Source of the DNA: Planctomycetota bacterium
GTDB taxonomy: Bacteria > Planctomycetota > Phycisphaerae > Phycisphaerales > Phycisphaeraceae
Direction of reading: 5' to 3'
Assembly: GCA_016350165.1 (NCBI GenBank)
Contig: CP066225.1
Location: forward strand, 1,426,001 to 1,490,000
Length of the DNA: 64,000 nt
The notes under the pieces were generated by a model that was not told where the DNA came from, searched no databases, and saw only the letters and a list, made by a program, of their open reading frames with translations. The first letter of the stretch is position 1, and each line of letters opens with the position of its first letter. Shown piece after piece: positions 17,282 through 27,211 of the stretch. The position numbers were made by a program, and so were the translations under genes.

Positions 17282-18535
17282 ATGCAGTCAAAACTCTCGC
17301 TAATCATCATGCTCTGTGCCCTGCTCTCTTCAGCACTCTGGGCCCAGGAAAGCACACAAGCCGAACCAATCTTCGGCAGTAAGTTTGTCGGTGACGGCGC
17401 TTATCGCAACACCGCTGAATGGGACGATGAGTTCTACCCAATCAACATCAACAACAAATGGGGCTACATCAACCAAAAAGGTGAAATCACAATCTTCCCT
17501 GAATATGACTGGGCAGATAAACAACATGCCAGCATCATGCGCGTCATCGTCGGCGGCCGCACTGGTTTCATCACTTACAACACAAATAACCATCAAGTAG
17601 AGTGGCTCATACAACCAATCTATGCTTGGGCTGACCACTTCGCCGAAGGCTCCGCCATCATCTCAGACGGAAACAAATTCGGCTTCATCAATCGCTTTGG
17701 CAGCGAAACTACGCCTCTCGAACTCGATGGCGCATTACGTTACCGTGAAGGCCTCGCAGCATTTCAAAAAGGTACACGCATTGGCTACATCAATTCTGCA
17801 GGAAAAGTCGTTATTTCTGCAAAATTTGATATGGCTCGATCATTCGCAGAAAACGTCGCGGTCGCTCGTGAAACAACGCGTCAAAGCCGCTCCCTTGGCT
17901 ACATCAATCGCAAAGGTGAATTCGTCTTCAAAATCGAAAACGATCAGTTCGACAAACTCACCAGCTTTTCAAGCCATCTCGCTGCTGTCTGCAAAGACAA
18001 TCAATGGGGCTACATCAACAACAAATTTGAAACTGCAATCAAACCACAATTTGAAGATGCTCGTCCATTCCACAGCAACCTCGCTGCTGTTAAGTCAAAA
18101 GGCAAGTGGGGCTACATCGACAAAGAAGGTAAGTTCATCATCGAGCCAGCTTTTGATGAAGCATATGACTTCCAGGAAGTCCTTGCTATGATCAAAATCA
18201 ATAAAAAATACGGCTTCATCGATCGCGAAGGTAAAATCATCATTGAACCACAATTCAATGAAGCTTCCCCATACTACTTCGACTCTGCTCGCGTCTCTCA
18301 ATTCCCCAACTTCGGTTACATCGACATCAAAGGGAACGTCATCTGGGACCCACGTGCTCCACAAGACGGCATCTTTAATCTCAAAGAAAACAAAAAGCGC
18401 ATGACCCCACCAACCAAAAAAACGCAAAGCTCAATCCCATACAAACCAGATCTCAAATACGACGATGCACTACCCATCGAGCAAGATAATTCAAAATCAA
18501 ACTCTCGTTCACGCAATAAACGTCGTCGAAGATAA
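17282..18535 (+). CDS. Exported WG-repeat protein
   Basis: A 417-aa protein with a signal peptide (SLIIMLCALLSSALWAQ) and at least eight WG (KLWG) repeats, seen as WGYINQKG, FGFINRFG, IGYINSAG, LGYINRKG, WGYINNK, WGYIDKEG, YGFIDREG and FGYIDIKG. Each repeat is about 35-45 residues. The tail is basic and ends NKRRRR. WG repeats usually form beta-rich binding surfaces; partner unknown. ATG 17282 was chosen because the signal peptide begins there; the frame is open upstream to 17201. Confidence 0.9.
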   Translation: MQSKLSLIIMLCALLSSALWAQESTQAEPIFGSKFVGDGAYRNTAEWDDEFYPININNKWGYINQKGEITIFPEYDWADKQHASIMRVIVGGRTGFITYNTNNHQVEWLIQPIYAWADHFAEGSAIISDGNKFGFINRFGSETTPLELDGALRYREGLAAFQKGTRIGYINSAGKVVISAKFDMARSFAENVAVARETTRQSRSLGYINRKGEFVFKIENDQFDKLTSFSSHLAAVCKDNQWGYINNKFETAIKPQFEDARPFHSNLAAVKSKGKWGYIDKEGKFIIEPAFDEAYDFQEVLAMIKINKKYGFIDREGKIIIEPQFNEASPYYFDSARVSQFPNFGYIDIKGNVIWDPRAPQDGIFNLKENKKRMTPPTKKTQSSIPYKPDLKYDDALPIEQDNSKSNSRSRNKRRRR

Positions 18536-18553
18536 CAAAATTCGAATGCACAT

Positions 18554-18578
18554 AAACCTCTGTTTTAGAGGTTTTTTT
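18554..18578 (+). terminator. Rho-independent terminator
   Basis: AAACCTC (18554-18560) pairs with GAGG and following T residues (18568 on), then a run of seven T. It ends the WG-repeat gene. Confidence 0.85.
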
Positions 18579-18901
18579 ATGCGCAGCTTTAAATCGATGC
18601 ACTAAATAGTCACATAGCCAAACATGCATAAATCTGCAAAAAATACAACAGTCACCCCCCATTCAAGGCATTTTTAGTATCTTCATAAATCCTTTAGGGG
18701 TTTATGCGAATCTGATTTATAATCGCATCACTTCTTTGGGTCATTGAGCAATACATCGCACAGAGAGAAAGAAATCTAGCACCATCTCTTCTATCTCTCG
18801 CTTAGCCAACGTTCGGCCACACCATTGCTTCGGGTTGATCAACATCAATAACTCCGCATGAAAGCAATACGCTTGCCTTCTTGCAATGTGATCCAACCCA
18901 C
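18579..18901. other. Intergenic interval
   Basis: About 320 bp without a gene. A TATAAT at 18718-18723 may be a -10 box for the peptidase gene, but no good -35 is seen, and it would leave a leader of about 170 nt. Confidence 0.3.
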
Positions 18902-19882
18902 ATGCAAACAAAGCGATCATTCATTCTTAGTTGTCTACCCATCATCTGCCTCCTCTTTACTGGAGCAGCACAGTTATCAGCAGCCACAAGCTCAACCTAC
19001 ACATGGAAACCACGTAAAGTAAAATCCGATGAGTTGGCCATTGCACAAGAGCATCGTTATGCTGAAAAAGTAAACAAGACTGTAAAAACAAATCTTATTC
19101 GCTACGAAACAACGTTCTTCGAACTCTACACCGACATCCCAAAAGAACAAGCAATTAAGTGGCAGATCAAACTCGATCCAATCTACCGTCGTCTTATTGC
19201 CTTACTCGACCTCCCCGCTAACTGCAATATTTGGCAAGGTAAAGCTTCGATATACCTATTCGATAAAAAAGCTGATTTCATCAAATTCGAAGACAAATTC
19301 TATGGCAACAAAATTTCATTCGAAGCAGCACTCTGCCATCAGCACTACACAGGCGAAGTACGACTTGCTCTTTACGAAATGGATGATTCGCTCTTTCTTC
19401 GCCAACTCTTCATCCACGAGATGATGCACGGCATCGTACATCGCTATCAAACTCCAAAACGTATCCCAACCTGGCTAAATGAAGGCATTGCTGAATGGGC
19501 AGCTAATCAACTATTAGGTGATGCGCCAACCTTCCGCATGAAGCAAAAACTCAGCCGCAAGTTCCTTCACAATACACAATATCTACCAGCCGACTTCTTC
19601 AGCGATTATCGCTTTAAACCAGAATTCTACGGCACCGCTTTCTCCCTCACCAAAATGCTAACCACAACCGACAAAACTAAGTTCATCAAATTTCTCAGCA
19701 CCGTTAAGCAATACACACCTTGGCAAAAAGCACTTAAAAATGCGTACAAAATGACACCCGAACAGCTAATTGCCACCTACGCATCAAATATCGGCCTCAA
19801 TGAACTGCCAATCGAAATACCAACCATCACTACGAAAACCACTCTCAACAATAAAACACCTCAAGCAGCATCATCCCCTTAG
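18902..19882 (+). CDS. DUF1570-like zinc metallopeptidase, exported
   Basis: A 326-aa protein with a signal peptide (SFILSCLPIICLLFTGAAQLSA). Its catalytic region reads HEMMHGIVHRY (an HExxH zinc motif), then PTWLNEGIAEWAA, where the Glu of NEG is the likely third zinc ligand. This is the gluzincin arrangement of DUF1570 peptidases common in planctomycetes. The region before it (ETTFFELYTDIPKEQA) matches the usual leading strand of the family. ATG 18902 begins the signal peptide; no ribosome site is obvious. Confidence 0.85.
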   Translation: MQTKRSFILSCLPIICLLFTGAAQLSAATSSTYTWKPRKVKSDELAIAQEHRYAEKVNKTVKTNLIRYETTFFELYTDIPKEQAIKWQIKLDPIYRRLIALLDLPANCNIWQGKASIYLFDKKADFIKFEDKFYGNKISFEAALCHQHYTGEVRLALYEMDDSLFLRQLFIHEMMHGIVHRYQTPKRIPTWLNEGIAEWAANQLLGDAPTFRMKQKLSRKFLHNTQYLPADFFSDYRFKPEFYGTAFSLTKMLTTTDKTKFIKFLSTVKQYTPWQKALKNAYKMTPEQLIATYASNIGLNELPIEIPTITTKTTLNNKTPQAASSP

Positions 19883-19928
19883 TAATGCTGCTCAAGGTTT
19901 ATCACATCTAACATACACATTCACTGAT

Positions 19929-20819
19929 TTACTTCTTTAGCAAATATCGCCAACGCCCTCCCATCGGCATCAGCATATCATCTCCCTCTTCATCCTCTTC
20001 ATTCTCATCCGCCACACTTCCGGCAAACTCTCCCGCCTCCAACTCCTGTTTTCGCAAATCCTTTTCAATCTCCCATTCCCTCACAAGATCTAACCCATTT
20101 ACAATCTCCATCCGCCCATCCTGATACTCAACGATCGCTGTACAACTCTCCACCCAATCACCACAGTTCAGATACTCAACGCCATCCTCCTCAATTCGTT
20201 CACTATGGTGAATATGCCCGCATATCACACCGTCCATCCCACGCCGCTTCGCTTCATTCATCAACGTCTCTTCAAATCGGCTAATAAACGTACAAGCATG
20301 CTTCACCTTCAACTTCAAAAACGCAGAAAGTGACCAGTACTTATAACCCAGCAACAATCTGCATTTGTTATACCACGCATTAATCCGAAGCAACCACTCA
20401 TATGCCACACTCCCCAACACCGACAACACCCTTGAGTGCTTCACGACCAAATCAAATTGATCCCCATGAATCACAAGGTATTTTCTACCATCAGCACTCT
20501 CATGCACCACATGTGGTTCAACCTTTACACCACCAAATTCCAAACCATGATACTGCCTCGCAGCTTCATCATGATTCCCCGGCACAAACACAACTTCCGT
20601 ACCCTTCTTAATCATCTTTAGCACACGACGCACCACTTCATTATGCTCCGCCGGCCAATACCAACGCTGCTTCAACCGCCACATATCAATAATATCACCA
20701 ACGAGATATAAACGATCACATGAAACGCACTTCAGAAACTTCGCAACTTCCTTCGCCTGACTACCATTACTTCCCAAATGTACATCGGAGATAAAAACCG
20801 TTCTGAATTTCAGCTTCAT
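19929..20819 (-). CDS. LpxH-like metallophosphoesterase
   Basis: A 296-aa calcineurin-type phosphoesterase. The two-metal motifs appear in order: FISDVHLG (DxH), VGDIIDMW (GDxxD), PGNHDE, and ICGHIHHSE, with an HGDQFD between. The layout resembles UDP-2,3-diacylglucosamine hydrolases of lipid A synthesis, but the protein is longer, with an acidic C-terminal tail (ENEEDEEGDD). Lipid A precursor hydrolysis is likely but not certain; planctomycete homologues are often duplicated. Confidence 0.85.
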   Translation of the reverse strand: MKLKFRTVFISDVHLGSNGSQAKEVAKFLKCVSCDRLYLVGDIIDMWRLKQRWYWPAEHNEVVRRVLKMIKKGTEVVFVPGNHDEAARQYHGLEFGGVKVEPHVVHESADGRKYLVIHGDQFDLVVKHSRVLSVLGSVAYEWLLRINAWYNKCRLLLGYKYWSLSAFLKLKVKHACTFISRFEETLMNEAKRRGMDGVICGHIHHSERIEEDGVEYLNCGDWVESCTAIVEYQDGRMEIVNGLDLVREWEIEKDLRKQELEAGEFAGSVADENEEDEEGDDMLMPMGGRWRYLLKK

Positions 20820-21028
20820 ATGATCCGCCAGCTTATAGCCAGCCTCCTGTTTCCACTATCATTAAAACCCTTAATACTCTTCCATTTCACGATATCAGTC
20901 TACCCTGTTAACAACCCCAAAACACGACCTCTCACTCATTTCTAACTCTGTAAACACAGCGTTTTCTTTCTGCAAACCAATCGTTAAAGAATCCAAACCA
21001 ACTCACACTTAGTACAAGCAGCGCACTA

Positions 21029-21059
21029 AAAAAGCAGCGACATTACGCCGCTGCTTTTT
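21029..21059 (-). terminator. Terminator of the FKBP gene
   Basis: AAAAAGCAGCG (21029-21039) and CGCTGCTTTTT (21049-21059) form a perfect 11-bp stem with a 9-base loop, just past the FKBP stop on the minus strand; it could also work on the plus strand. Confidence 0.85.
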
Positions 21060-21080
21060 ATTTTCGAATTCAAATCTGAC

Positions 21081-21905
21081 TTATTGGCCAGCGTTTGCTT
21101 TCTTCACTTCATGTAACTTAACTTTGAAAATCAAAGTAGCATCACCAGGAATCTGAGGTGGACGGCCTTCTTTGCCATACGCAAGATCCGCTGGAACATA
21201 CAGCATGTATGTCGCACCTGGCTTCATCAACTGAACACCTTCGGTCCAACCAGGAATCACACCGTTAAGTGGGAACTCAATCGGCTCACCACGCTCAAAT
21301 GAACTGTCAAATACCTGACCGTTCACAAGCGTACCTTCATAATCGACAACAACTGTATCCGCTGCTGTTGGTGATTCGCCTTCACCCTCTTCGATTACCT
21401 TGTACTGCAAACCACTTGGCAAAGCGACAACACCTTCAGCTTCTTTATTCTGTGCAAGGAATTGTGTACTTGCATCAGAACCTGCTTCAGCTTCCATCTG
21501 CGACTGCATTTCCTGAGCTTTCGCCATCTGCTTCATCATCAGCATCTGTGAAAACTGCTGCAGCATATCGCGAGCTTCAGTGCTCTTCATCGCCCACTCT
21601 TCTTCAGGCTTCTCTAAGCCTGCATCCAAGCCCTTCACAACTTCTGCAAGATCCAATTCAACACCCATCTGCTTGAACTGTGCTTCCTGTGCCTTCAGTT
21701 GCATCGCAACATTCAAACCCAAAGCATAGCTTGCCTTCTTGATGTCAACTTCTGGCGCTTGCATTGAAGCCATTAGTTCTTGCATATTCAATTCACTAGG
21801 CTGCTGTGGCGCTGCTTCTTGACCATTCTGAGCCCAAACGAGTAGCGGGGCTCCCGCCACCATTAGGCCAAGCAGGCCACCAACTGCCAATTGCTTCATC
21901 TTCAT
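21081..21905 (-). CDS. Exported FKBP-type peptidyl-prolyl isomerase
   Basis: A 274-aa protein with a signal peptide (AVGGLLGLMVAGAPLLVWAQ), an FkpA-type N-terminal dimerisation region containing KKASYALGLNVAMQLKAQ, and a C-terminal FKBP domain (about residues 165-270). FKBP landmarks: VVDYEGTLVNGQVFDSSFERG, EFPLNGVIPGWTEGVQLMKPG, and ADLAYGKEGRPPQIPGDATLIFKVKL. It should fold proteins in the periplasm. The region between domains is Gln/Met-rich. Single-gene unit with its own terminator. Confidence 0.95.
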   Translation of the reverse strand: MKMKQLAVGGLLGLMVAGAPLLVWAQNGQEAAPQQPSELNMQELMASMQAPEVDIKKASYALGLNVAMQLKAQEAQFKQMGVELDLAEVVKGLDAGLEKPEEEWAMKSTEARDMLQQFSQMLMMKQMAKAQEMQSQMEAEAGSDASTQFLAQNKEAEGVVALPSGLQYKVIEEGEGESPTAADTVVVDYEGTLVNGQVFDSSFERGEPIEFPLNGVIPGWTEGVQLMKPGATYMLYVPADLAYGKEGRPPQIPGDATLIFKVKLHEVKKANAGQ

Positions 21906-22107
21906 GCTGGTTCTCCAGTTCTTATAATTCTTATCCGGTTACTTTCTCACCGGCTTCATATTATCGACACTTAAGCTTCATATCTCTTATTTCCCCATCC
22001 CGAGATACATTATCATACTCAATCAACCCGACTTTCGCTCTTCTTCTCCCTCTATACCTACCATCTTCACCCAACATTTCTCAAAATATTTGTATATTAT
22101 CCCCATC

Positions 22108-22647
22108 ATGCACACCTACTTCGCCTACGGCTCCAACATCTGCCCCGATCGTCTCAAACGACGATGCCCCGACATTAAACCTCTCGCCCCGGCCTTTACA
22201 ACCGATTATCAACTCACTTTCCCTCGCACTTATGACGACCCCCAATACGGCGGCGTCGCCTCCATCGAGCCCATCACCGATAAACCAATATCACTTCCCA
22301 ACCAACCCCTTCAGGTTCACGGCTACCTCTATCAGCTCTCCGATAACGACCTCCATCGGCTCGACCAATACGAAGGCCTCGCCTTCAATGCCTACGTCCG
22401 ATCAACCATCAGCGTTCACGTACCTCCCCATTTCAGCAATATTTCATCTATCACTACTGCATGGACATACTTCGCCATCCCTCGCCCTGCACCAGCCGTC
22501 CATCATCCTCCCTCCAAACATTACCTCAACACAATCATTCGTGGTGCCACTACCCACAATCTCCCCGAAAACTACATCAATTGGCTCAAATCCATACAAA
22601 CCCTAAAAATTGAGCCCCCTCCTTTCCATGGCCGTGAAATAATATGA
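22108..22647 (+). CDS. Gamma-glutamylcyclotransferase-like protein
   Basis: A 179-aa protein of the AIG2/GGCT fold. It begins HTYFAYGSNI with the substrate-binding YGSN loop and contains the catalytic-type Glu in LDQYEGLA. Members cleave gamma-glutamyl bonds to give 5-oxoproline; the real substrate is unknown. ATG 22108 has no ribosome site, but TATTAT (22095-22100) lies 7 nt upstream, which suggests a leaderless start. An in-frame ATG at 22090 overlaps that box. Confidence 0.85.
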   Translation: MHTYFAYGSNICPDRLKRRCPDIKPLAPAFTTDYQLTFPRTYDDPQYGGVASIEPITDKPISLPNQPLQVHGYLYQLSDNDLHRLDQYEGLAFNAYVRSTISVHVPPHFSNISSITTAWTYFAIPRPAPAVHHPPSKHYLNTIIRGATTHNLPENYINWLKSIQTLKIEPPPFHGREII

Positions 22648-22707
22648 TCTCACAAACTGTTTACCGATTAACTACTACAGATTCATCAAAAAAAATCGGA
22701 AACAACC

Positions 22708-23100
22708 ATGGTCATCATCACATTCATCTTCGCAGCACTCTACCTCCTGCTCGGCATCTCCTTCTACGCAATCATCAACTTCTCATCCATCACCGCACTC
22801 ATCCCACCACTCGTCATCGCAATCATCTTCCTCATTGGTGCCCTGCTCTCACTCAAACCGCAACTCCGCATGCATGTCATGCACATCCTCGCTCTTCTCT
22901 CAATTATTCTCTTCTTTGCCTTCCTCAATAAATACCCCCCAACCATCGATTACCTCACAGCTGCCGAAGGCTATCAAACCATCGACAAACCGCTCGCCAA
23001 CGTGGAAAAAACCTTCATTTCACTCCTATCCCTCGCCTTTTTTATCACCACATTCATCTCATTCTTCAAAGCACGCGTTCTTCGCAAGAATAACAGCTAA
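22708..23100 (+). CDS. Small four-span membrane protein
   Basis: A 130-aa protein with four predicted membrane helices: residues about 2-23, 28-49, 56-75 and 103-121. A soluble loop of about 25 residues lies between helices 3 and 4, and the C-terminus is short and basic (KARVLRKNNS). It lies 60 bp downstream of the cyclotransferase-like gene on the same strand. No family recognised. Confidence 0.7.
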   Translation: MVIITFIFAALYLLLGISFYAIINFSSITALIPPLVIAIIFLIGALLSLKPQLRMHVMHILALLSIILFFAFLNKYPPTIDYLTAAEGYQTIDKPLANVEKTFISLLSLAFFITTFISFFKARVLRKNNS

Positions 23101-23337
23101 TCCGCTCCAAACCCATACCAATACCCCCTTTAAAACGCTCTAAACTCTCCCCCTTCTCTACTCTTTCATACACACTTTCATCCCCCACAACCCTCATTCT
23201 CACCTCTCAGCTTAACTTCGATCACCAATATCTCCCTTCCAAACATCTCACACCTCTACCCTCGACCTGACAAGCTCACAAATGTGTGCAATAATATTGT
23301 TGTACCCCTTATTCCGGCGAGGGAGAAAAACGACGTT

Positions 23338-24051
23338 ATGAGTGTTCCAACTCCAACACCACAACCCATGCACTGCCGTGTTGAAGCTTACGACTACCTT
23401 GCGGATCAGCTTCAAAATATCGATTGCACGCAAAACCTCTTGCGTGCAGCAATTGCTGTATCTATGCATGAGTTAGACAACGTCGTTCCTACCGAAATCG
23501 AATCCGAGTTACTTCAACTCACCAATAAAATCGCAGCTCGTCTCAATTCCTCACACCATCGCGCAATCATCGCACACGCTCACGAAGTCCTCTTCGTCGA
23601 AGAACGCTTCAAAGGCTGCCGCCACGACTACCACAATCCCAAACACTCATACATCCCCTACGTCGTCCGATCACGTCGTGGACTTCCAAACACTCTCTCA
23701 CTCGTCTACAAATACATCATCGAACAGCTCGGCCTCCAAGTCGAAGGCATCGGCGTCCCCGGCCACTTCATCACACAAGTCACCGTCGCCGAAATCGATA
23801 ACGCTCCTCCTTCAATCCAACTCATCGACCCATTCTTCTCAGGCCGCATGATGACAGGCAACGAGGTCACTCGCCGTGCAGCCAAAATGACAGGCCAAAC
23901 CTTCGCCGTCAACGACATCTTCCGCCCTGTTACCAACCAACAATGGCTCCGACGCATCATCCTCAATCTCATCAAATCCTTCGATCAGCGCGGACGCACT
24001 GAAGATTACAACGCCATGCACGAAATGCTCGCACTCGTCGAGTCCATCTAA
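23338..24051 (+). CDS. SirB1-like transglutaminase-fold protein
   Basis: A 237-aa cytoplasmic protein of the SirB1/Transglut_core2 type. The best-conserved part is RRGLPNTLSLVYKYIIEQLGLQVEGIGVPGHF, where the Arg-Gly-x-Pro and the GxPGHF motifs are family hallmarks. The usual active-site Cys of transglutaminases is not seen at the expected Ser/Cys position (NTLSLVY), so it is probably non-catalytic. Start at ATG 23338, with GGGAG 12 nt upstream; the frame is open back to 23284. Confidence 0.85.
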   Translation: MSVPTPTPQPMHCRVEAYDYLADQLQNIDCTQNLLRAAIAVSMHELDNVVPTEIESELLQLTNKIAARLNSSHHRAIIAHAHEVLFVEERFKGCRHDYHNPKHSYIPYVVRSRRGLPNTLSLVYKYIIEQLGLQVEGIGVPGHFITQVTVAEIDNAPPSIQLIDPFFSGRMMTGNEVTRRAAKMTGQTFAVNDIFRPVTNQQWLRRIILNLIKSFDQRGRTEDYNAMHEMLALVESI

Positions 24052-24232
24052 TCCCCCTCCCCAAGAATCTCTTCAAATCTTTCCTCTTCACACCGCCTAC
24101 ACTGCACATTAAAATCGAACCATGCCGATTCGATTATTACAGTCCGTGCGCCAATTTTTTCGAAACTATCACTGCAGCCCTTACGCATCGACTCAATCTC
24201 GCAGCTTCATTTATTACCAAGGACACCGCAAC

Positions 24233-24601
24233 ATGCCTATCAATCAAATCGTCCTCGTCGGGCACTGCAGCTTCGACACCGGCTCCCTCTACTCATTCAT
24301 CCAACAATCCACCGATACCCCTATAAAATCAGCCAATAACGATCAGGACATCCAGGAAATCGCCACCCCCGACTCACTCCTCCTCGTCAATCGCGTCCTG
24401 CCCGGCTCCTTCAACACCGACTCAGGCATCGAACTCATCAAACAACTCTCACAATCCGATTCACCCCCACGCATGATCCTCATCTCCGACCTCTCAGAAG
24501 CACAGCAACTCGCCGAAGATGCAGGCGCTCTTCCAGGCTTCGGCAAAGGACAACTCAACGACGAATTCGCATCCGATCGATTCACCACAGCACTACAATA
24601 A
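24233..24601 (+). CDS. Degenerate receiver-like protein
   Basis: A 122-aa protein with a receiver-like alternation of strands and helices: NQIVLVGHCSFDTGSL, then SLLLVNRVLPGSFNTDSGIELIKQL, PRMILISDLSEAQQLAEDAGALPGFGKGQLND. The phospho-Asp position is Asn/Arg (VNR), so phosphorylation is unlikely. AAGGA 9 nt upstream favours ATG 24233; an earlier in-frame ATG at 24122 adds 37 residues that do not look like part of the fold. It precedes the metallopeptidase/ATP-grasp pair. Confidence 0.65.
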   Translation: MPINQIVLVGHCSFDTGSLYSFIQQSTDTPIKSANNDQDIQEIATPDSLLLVNRVLPGSFNTDSGIELIKQLSQSDSPPRMILISDLSEAQQLAEDAGALPGFGKGQLNDEFASDRFTTALQ

Positions 24602-24728
24602 CACTCATTTCTTAACCTCTTACTGAAACATGCCAATCACATTTTTAAGCTTGTCCTCCACCATGCCGATGACCTAAACTGTTTCACCAACATTAATGAA
24701 ACAACAAGCGTCTAATCAACGGTAAGAC

Positions 24729-25808
24729 ATGACCACCAACGGCCGCAAAACTCGCTGTATCTCTCATACTCCCACAACCTCCCCAGCTCCATACTGGGCG
24801 CGCTGGTCATTCAACGATATCCTCGATCTTCGCTTCTGCGATCTTGACCTCACACTCAACTCACCATCCGCCGCGCCACTACGTCACCGCATCGACCGCC
24901 TCTACCACGATCTCGACCGCACAGGCTTCACAAACTTCAAACCACACTGTTGGCTTTCCACCGAATGGTTCTCCCCCGACGGCGTCCCCGGCATCGCTCT
25001 CCCCTTCTATCTCGCGCATCCAAAACTCGCCAAACTCGAGAAAAAACAAATGCTCTCCGCCGAGGGCAACCCAGAATCTGAGTGCCTCAAAATCCTCCGT
25101 CACGAAGCTGGCCACGCAATCAACACCGCTTACCGTCTTCATTACCGCAAAGCCTATCGCCAACTCTTCGGCTCATACGCCGACCCATACCCCGAAACTT
25201 ACAAACCAAAACCCAACTCACAAAAATACGTACACCATCTCGATTATTGGTACGCACAAGCCCACCCCGCCGAAGACTTCGCCGAAACCTTCGCAGTTTG
25301 GCTCGCACCAAAATCCAATTGGCGCAAGCATTACAAAAATTGGCCAGCCATCCACAAGCTCGAATACGTCGACACCATCATGAAAGAGATCGTCGGCACC
25401 CCCACCAAGGTACGATCTAAACGTCACGTCGAACCCCTCAAATCCAACACCCAAACCCTCCGCGAGCACTACCGTCAGCGTCGCCTCACCCTCGCCGACG
25501 AATTCCCCTCATTCTTCGACACCGACCTCACCAAGCTCTTCTCAAACGAACCGAAATACAAGAACCGCCGCACCGCTGCCTCCTTCCTCCGTGACTACGC
25601 CCCCGAACTTCGCAGTACCGTCGCTCACTGGACAGCCGCTCACCCTTACACCATCGACCAGGTCCTCCGCGACATGATCGACCGCTGCAAAGAGCTTCGT
25701 CTCCACTGCAAACACGCCGACAACCTAACCCGCTCTCAAGCCCACATCATGCTCACCGTACAAACGATGAACTACATACACTCCGGCCACTTCCGCGTCC
25801 CCCTCTAA
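24729..25808 (+). CDS. Putative zinc-binding metallopeptidase (Peptidase_Mx type)
   Basis: A 359-aa cytoplasmic protein. The zinc motif is HEAGH (residues about 124-128 in LRHEAGHAINTAYRL), and a likely third ligand is the Glu of AHPAEDFAETFAVWLAP. FYLAHPKLAKLEKKQMLSAEG and KLEYVDTIMKEI match what I recall of the family. The C-terminal 130 residues are helical and basic. Members often neighbour ATP-grasp ligases, and one follows here after 290 bp. The natural substrate is unknown. The stop codon lies in a CTAAC-N5-GTTAG hairpin. Confidence 0.8.
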   Translation: MTTNGRKTRCISHTPTTSPAPYWARWSFNDILDLRFCDLDLTLNSPSAAPLRHRIDRLYHDLDRTGFTNFKPHCWLSTEWFSPDGVPGIALPFYLAHPKLAKLEKKQMLSAEGNPESECLKILRHEAGHAINTAYRLHYRKAYRQLFGSYADPYPETYKPKPNSQKYVHHLDYWYAQAHPAEDFAETFAVWLAPKSNWRKHYKNWPAIHKLEYVDTIMKEIVGTPTKVRSKRHVEPLKSNTQTLREHYRQRRLTLADEFPSFFDTDLTKLFSNEPKYKNRRTAASFLRDYAPELRSTVAHWTAAHPYTIDQVLRDMIDRCKELRLHCKHADNLTRSQAHIMLTVQTMNYIHSGHFRVPL

Positions 25809-25819
25809 CCATCAGTTAG
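25805..25819 (+). repeat. CTAAC-catca-GTTAG hairpin over the metallopeptidase stop
   Basis: Perfect 5-bp stem. The stop TAA (25806-25808) is inside the left arm, the same arrangement as at groES. The remaining 280 bp to the ATP-grasp gene hold no gene. Confidence 0.5.
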
Positions 25820-26098
25820 TCTATTCGACTCATCACTCATTCCTATAAAACTAACCTCTTATCCACCGCCTAACTCCCAATTAGAACCATATCACTTCGA
25901 CTTAAACCGATAATATTTTTTATCGAGACCCACTTATCGCACGCCCTTAATTATCACTCAAACCCTGCTCTAACACCTACTTACATCACCCTCCCCTTCT
26001 GCCGATATTTAAGCTAAAATGGTAGGTTAGAGTATTTTGCGTGATTTCTTGCCGCAATAATGGACCCCACAATCGGCAGCATAGTAATGTGATATCTC

Positions 26099-27211
26099 AT
26101 GCCGCCGCAACGACCTACAGGTCAACGCAGCAAGTATTACGAAAATCGCTCTAAACGTAGCCAAGCTCGCTGCGCACAAAACGTTATGAGAAAAAAACGC
26201 ATCATCATCTTAATGCACTCAGACCTCATCCCACCCGACTCTATCAAGGGCCTGTCCGAGGAAGAAGTCGCACCATACAAAACTGAGTTCGATGTCACTG
26301 CCACACTCCGTGACATGGGGCACGACGTTCAACCACTAGGCGTCACTTCAAACCTCGAACTCATCAAAGATGCTGTTGATGAACACGAACCCCACATCAT
26401 TTTCAATCTCCTCGAAGAATTCCACGGCATAGGCGTCTACGATGCCCACGTTGTCTCATTCCTCGAACTCCTCAAAATCCCATACACCGGCTGCAACCCC
26501 CGCGGCCTCATGCTCGCTCACAACAAAGCCATCTCAAAAATGATCTGCCGCTATCACCGCATCCGCGTCCCTCAATTCCACGTCTTCCCCATCTACAAAA
26601 AAGTCCGTCGCCCCTCAAAACTCCAATTTCCTCTCATCGTCAAATCACTCACCGAAGAAGGCTCCGTCGGCATCTCGCAAGCCTCCATCGTCCATAACGA
26701 TGAAGCACTCACTGAACGCGTCGAATTCATTCACCGCACACTCGAAACCGACGCCATCGTCGAACAGTACATCGAAGGCCGCGAACTCTACGTCGCCGTC
26801 TCTGGCAACGACCGACTCGAAACCTACCCTATCTGGGAGTTAGAGTTCAAAAAACTCCGTGAAGACGCGCCACGCATCGCCACAGGCCGCATCAAATGGG
26901 ACCTCAAGTACCGCGAACAAGCCGGCATCGATTCAGGCCTCGCTCTCGACCTCCCCGAAAATCTCCTCAAAGAAATCCCACACTTTTGCAAGCGCGCATA
27001 CAAAGCGCTCACTCTCTCTGGCTACGCACGTATGGACCTACGCCTCACTCCCGAAGGCAAAATCTATCTCCTCGAAGCCAACCCAAACCCCGAGCTTGCC
27101 TACGGCGAAGACTTCGCTGAATCCGCAGAAACCGCAGGCATCTCCTACGAAAAACTCCTCCAACGAATCATCAACCTCGGACTCCGCTACCGCCTCCGTG
27201 GCCAAGCCTAA
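26099..27211 (+). CDS. ATP-grasp ligase (D-Ala-D-Ala ligase-like)
   Basis: A 370-aa ATP-grasp enzyme. Visible motifs: an N-terminal Rossmann-like part RIIILMHSDLIPPDS, the substrate-side GCNPRGLMLAHNKAISK, the ATP-binding FPLIVKSLTEEGSVGIS, and the Mg-binding end YLLEANPNPELA. The fold joins a carboxylate to an amine with ATP. It is not a standard Ddl: the N-terminus and C-terminal LAYGEDFAESAE differ. Start is uncertain between 26099 (adds 29 basic residues) and ATG 26186, where the core begins. The neighbouring metallopeptidase suggests a paired make-and-cut activity on a peptide-like product. Confidence 0.85.
   Translation: MPPQRPTGQRSKYYENRSKRSQARCAQNVMRKKRIIILMHSDLIPPDSIKGLSEEEVAPYKTEFDVTATLRDMGHDVQPLGVTSNLELIKDAVDEHEPHIIFNLLEEFHGIGVYDAHVVSFLELLKIPYTGCNPRGLMLAHNKAISKMICRYHRIRVPQFHVFPIYKKVRRPSKLQFPLIVKSLTEEGSVGISQASIVHNDEALTERVEFIHRTLETDAIVEQYIEGRELYVAVSGNDRLETYPIWELEFKKLREDAPRIATGRIKWDLKYREQAGIDSGLALDLPENLLKEIPHFCKRAYKALTLSGYARMDLRLTPEGKIYLLEANPNPELAYGEDFAESAETAGISYEKLLQRIINLGLRYRLRGQA

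Noticed and set aside
21806-22606. 266-codon plus-strand ORF across the FKBP start and the cyclotransferase gene
   Set aside because: Ser/Pro/Thr-rich out-of-frame reading across two well-supported genes.
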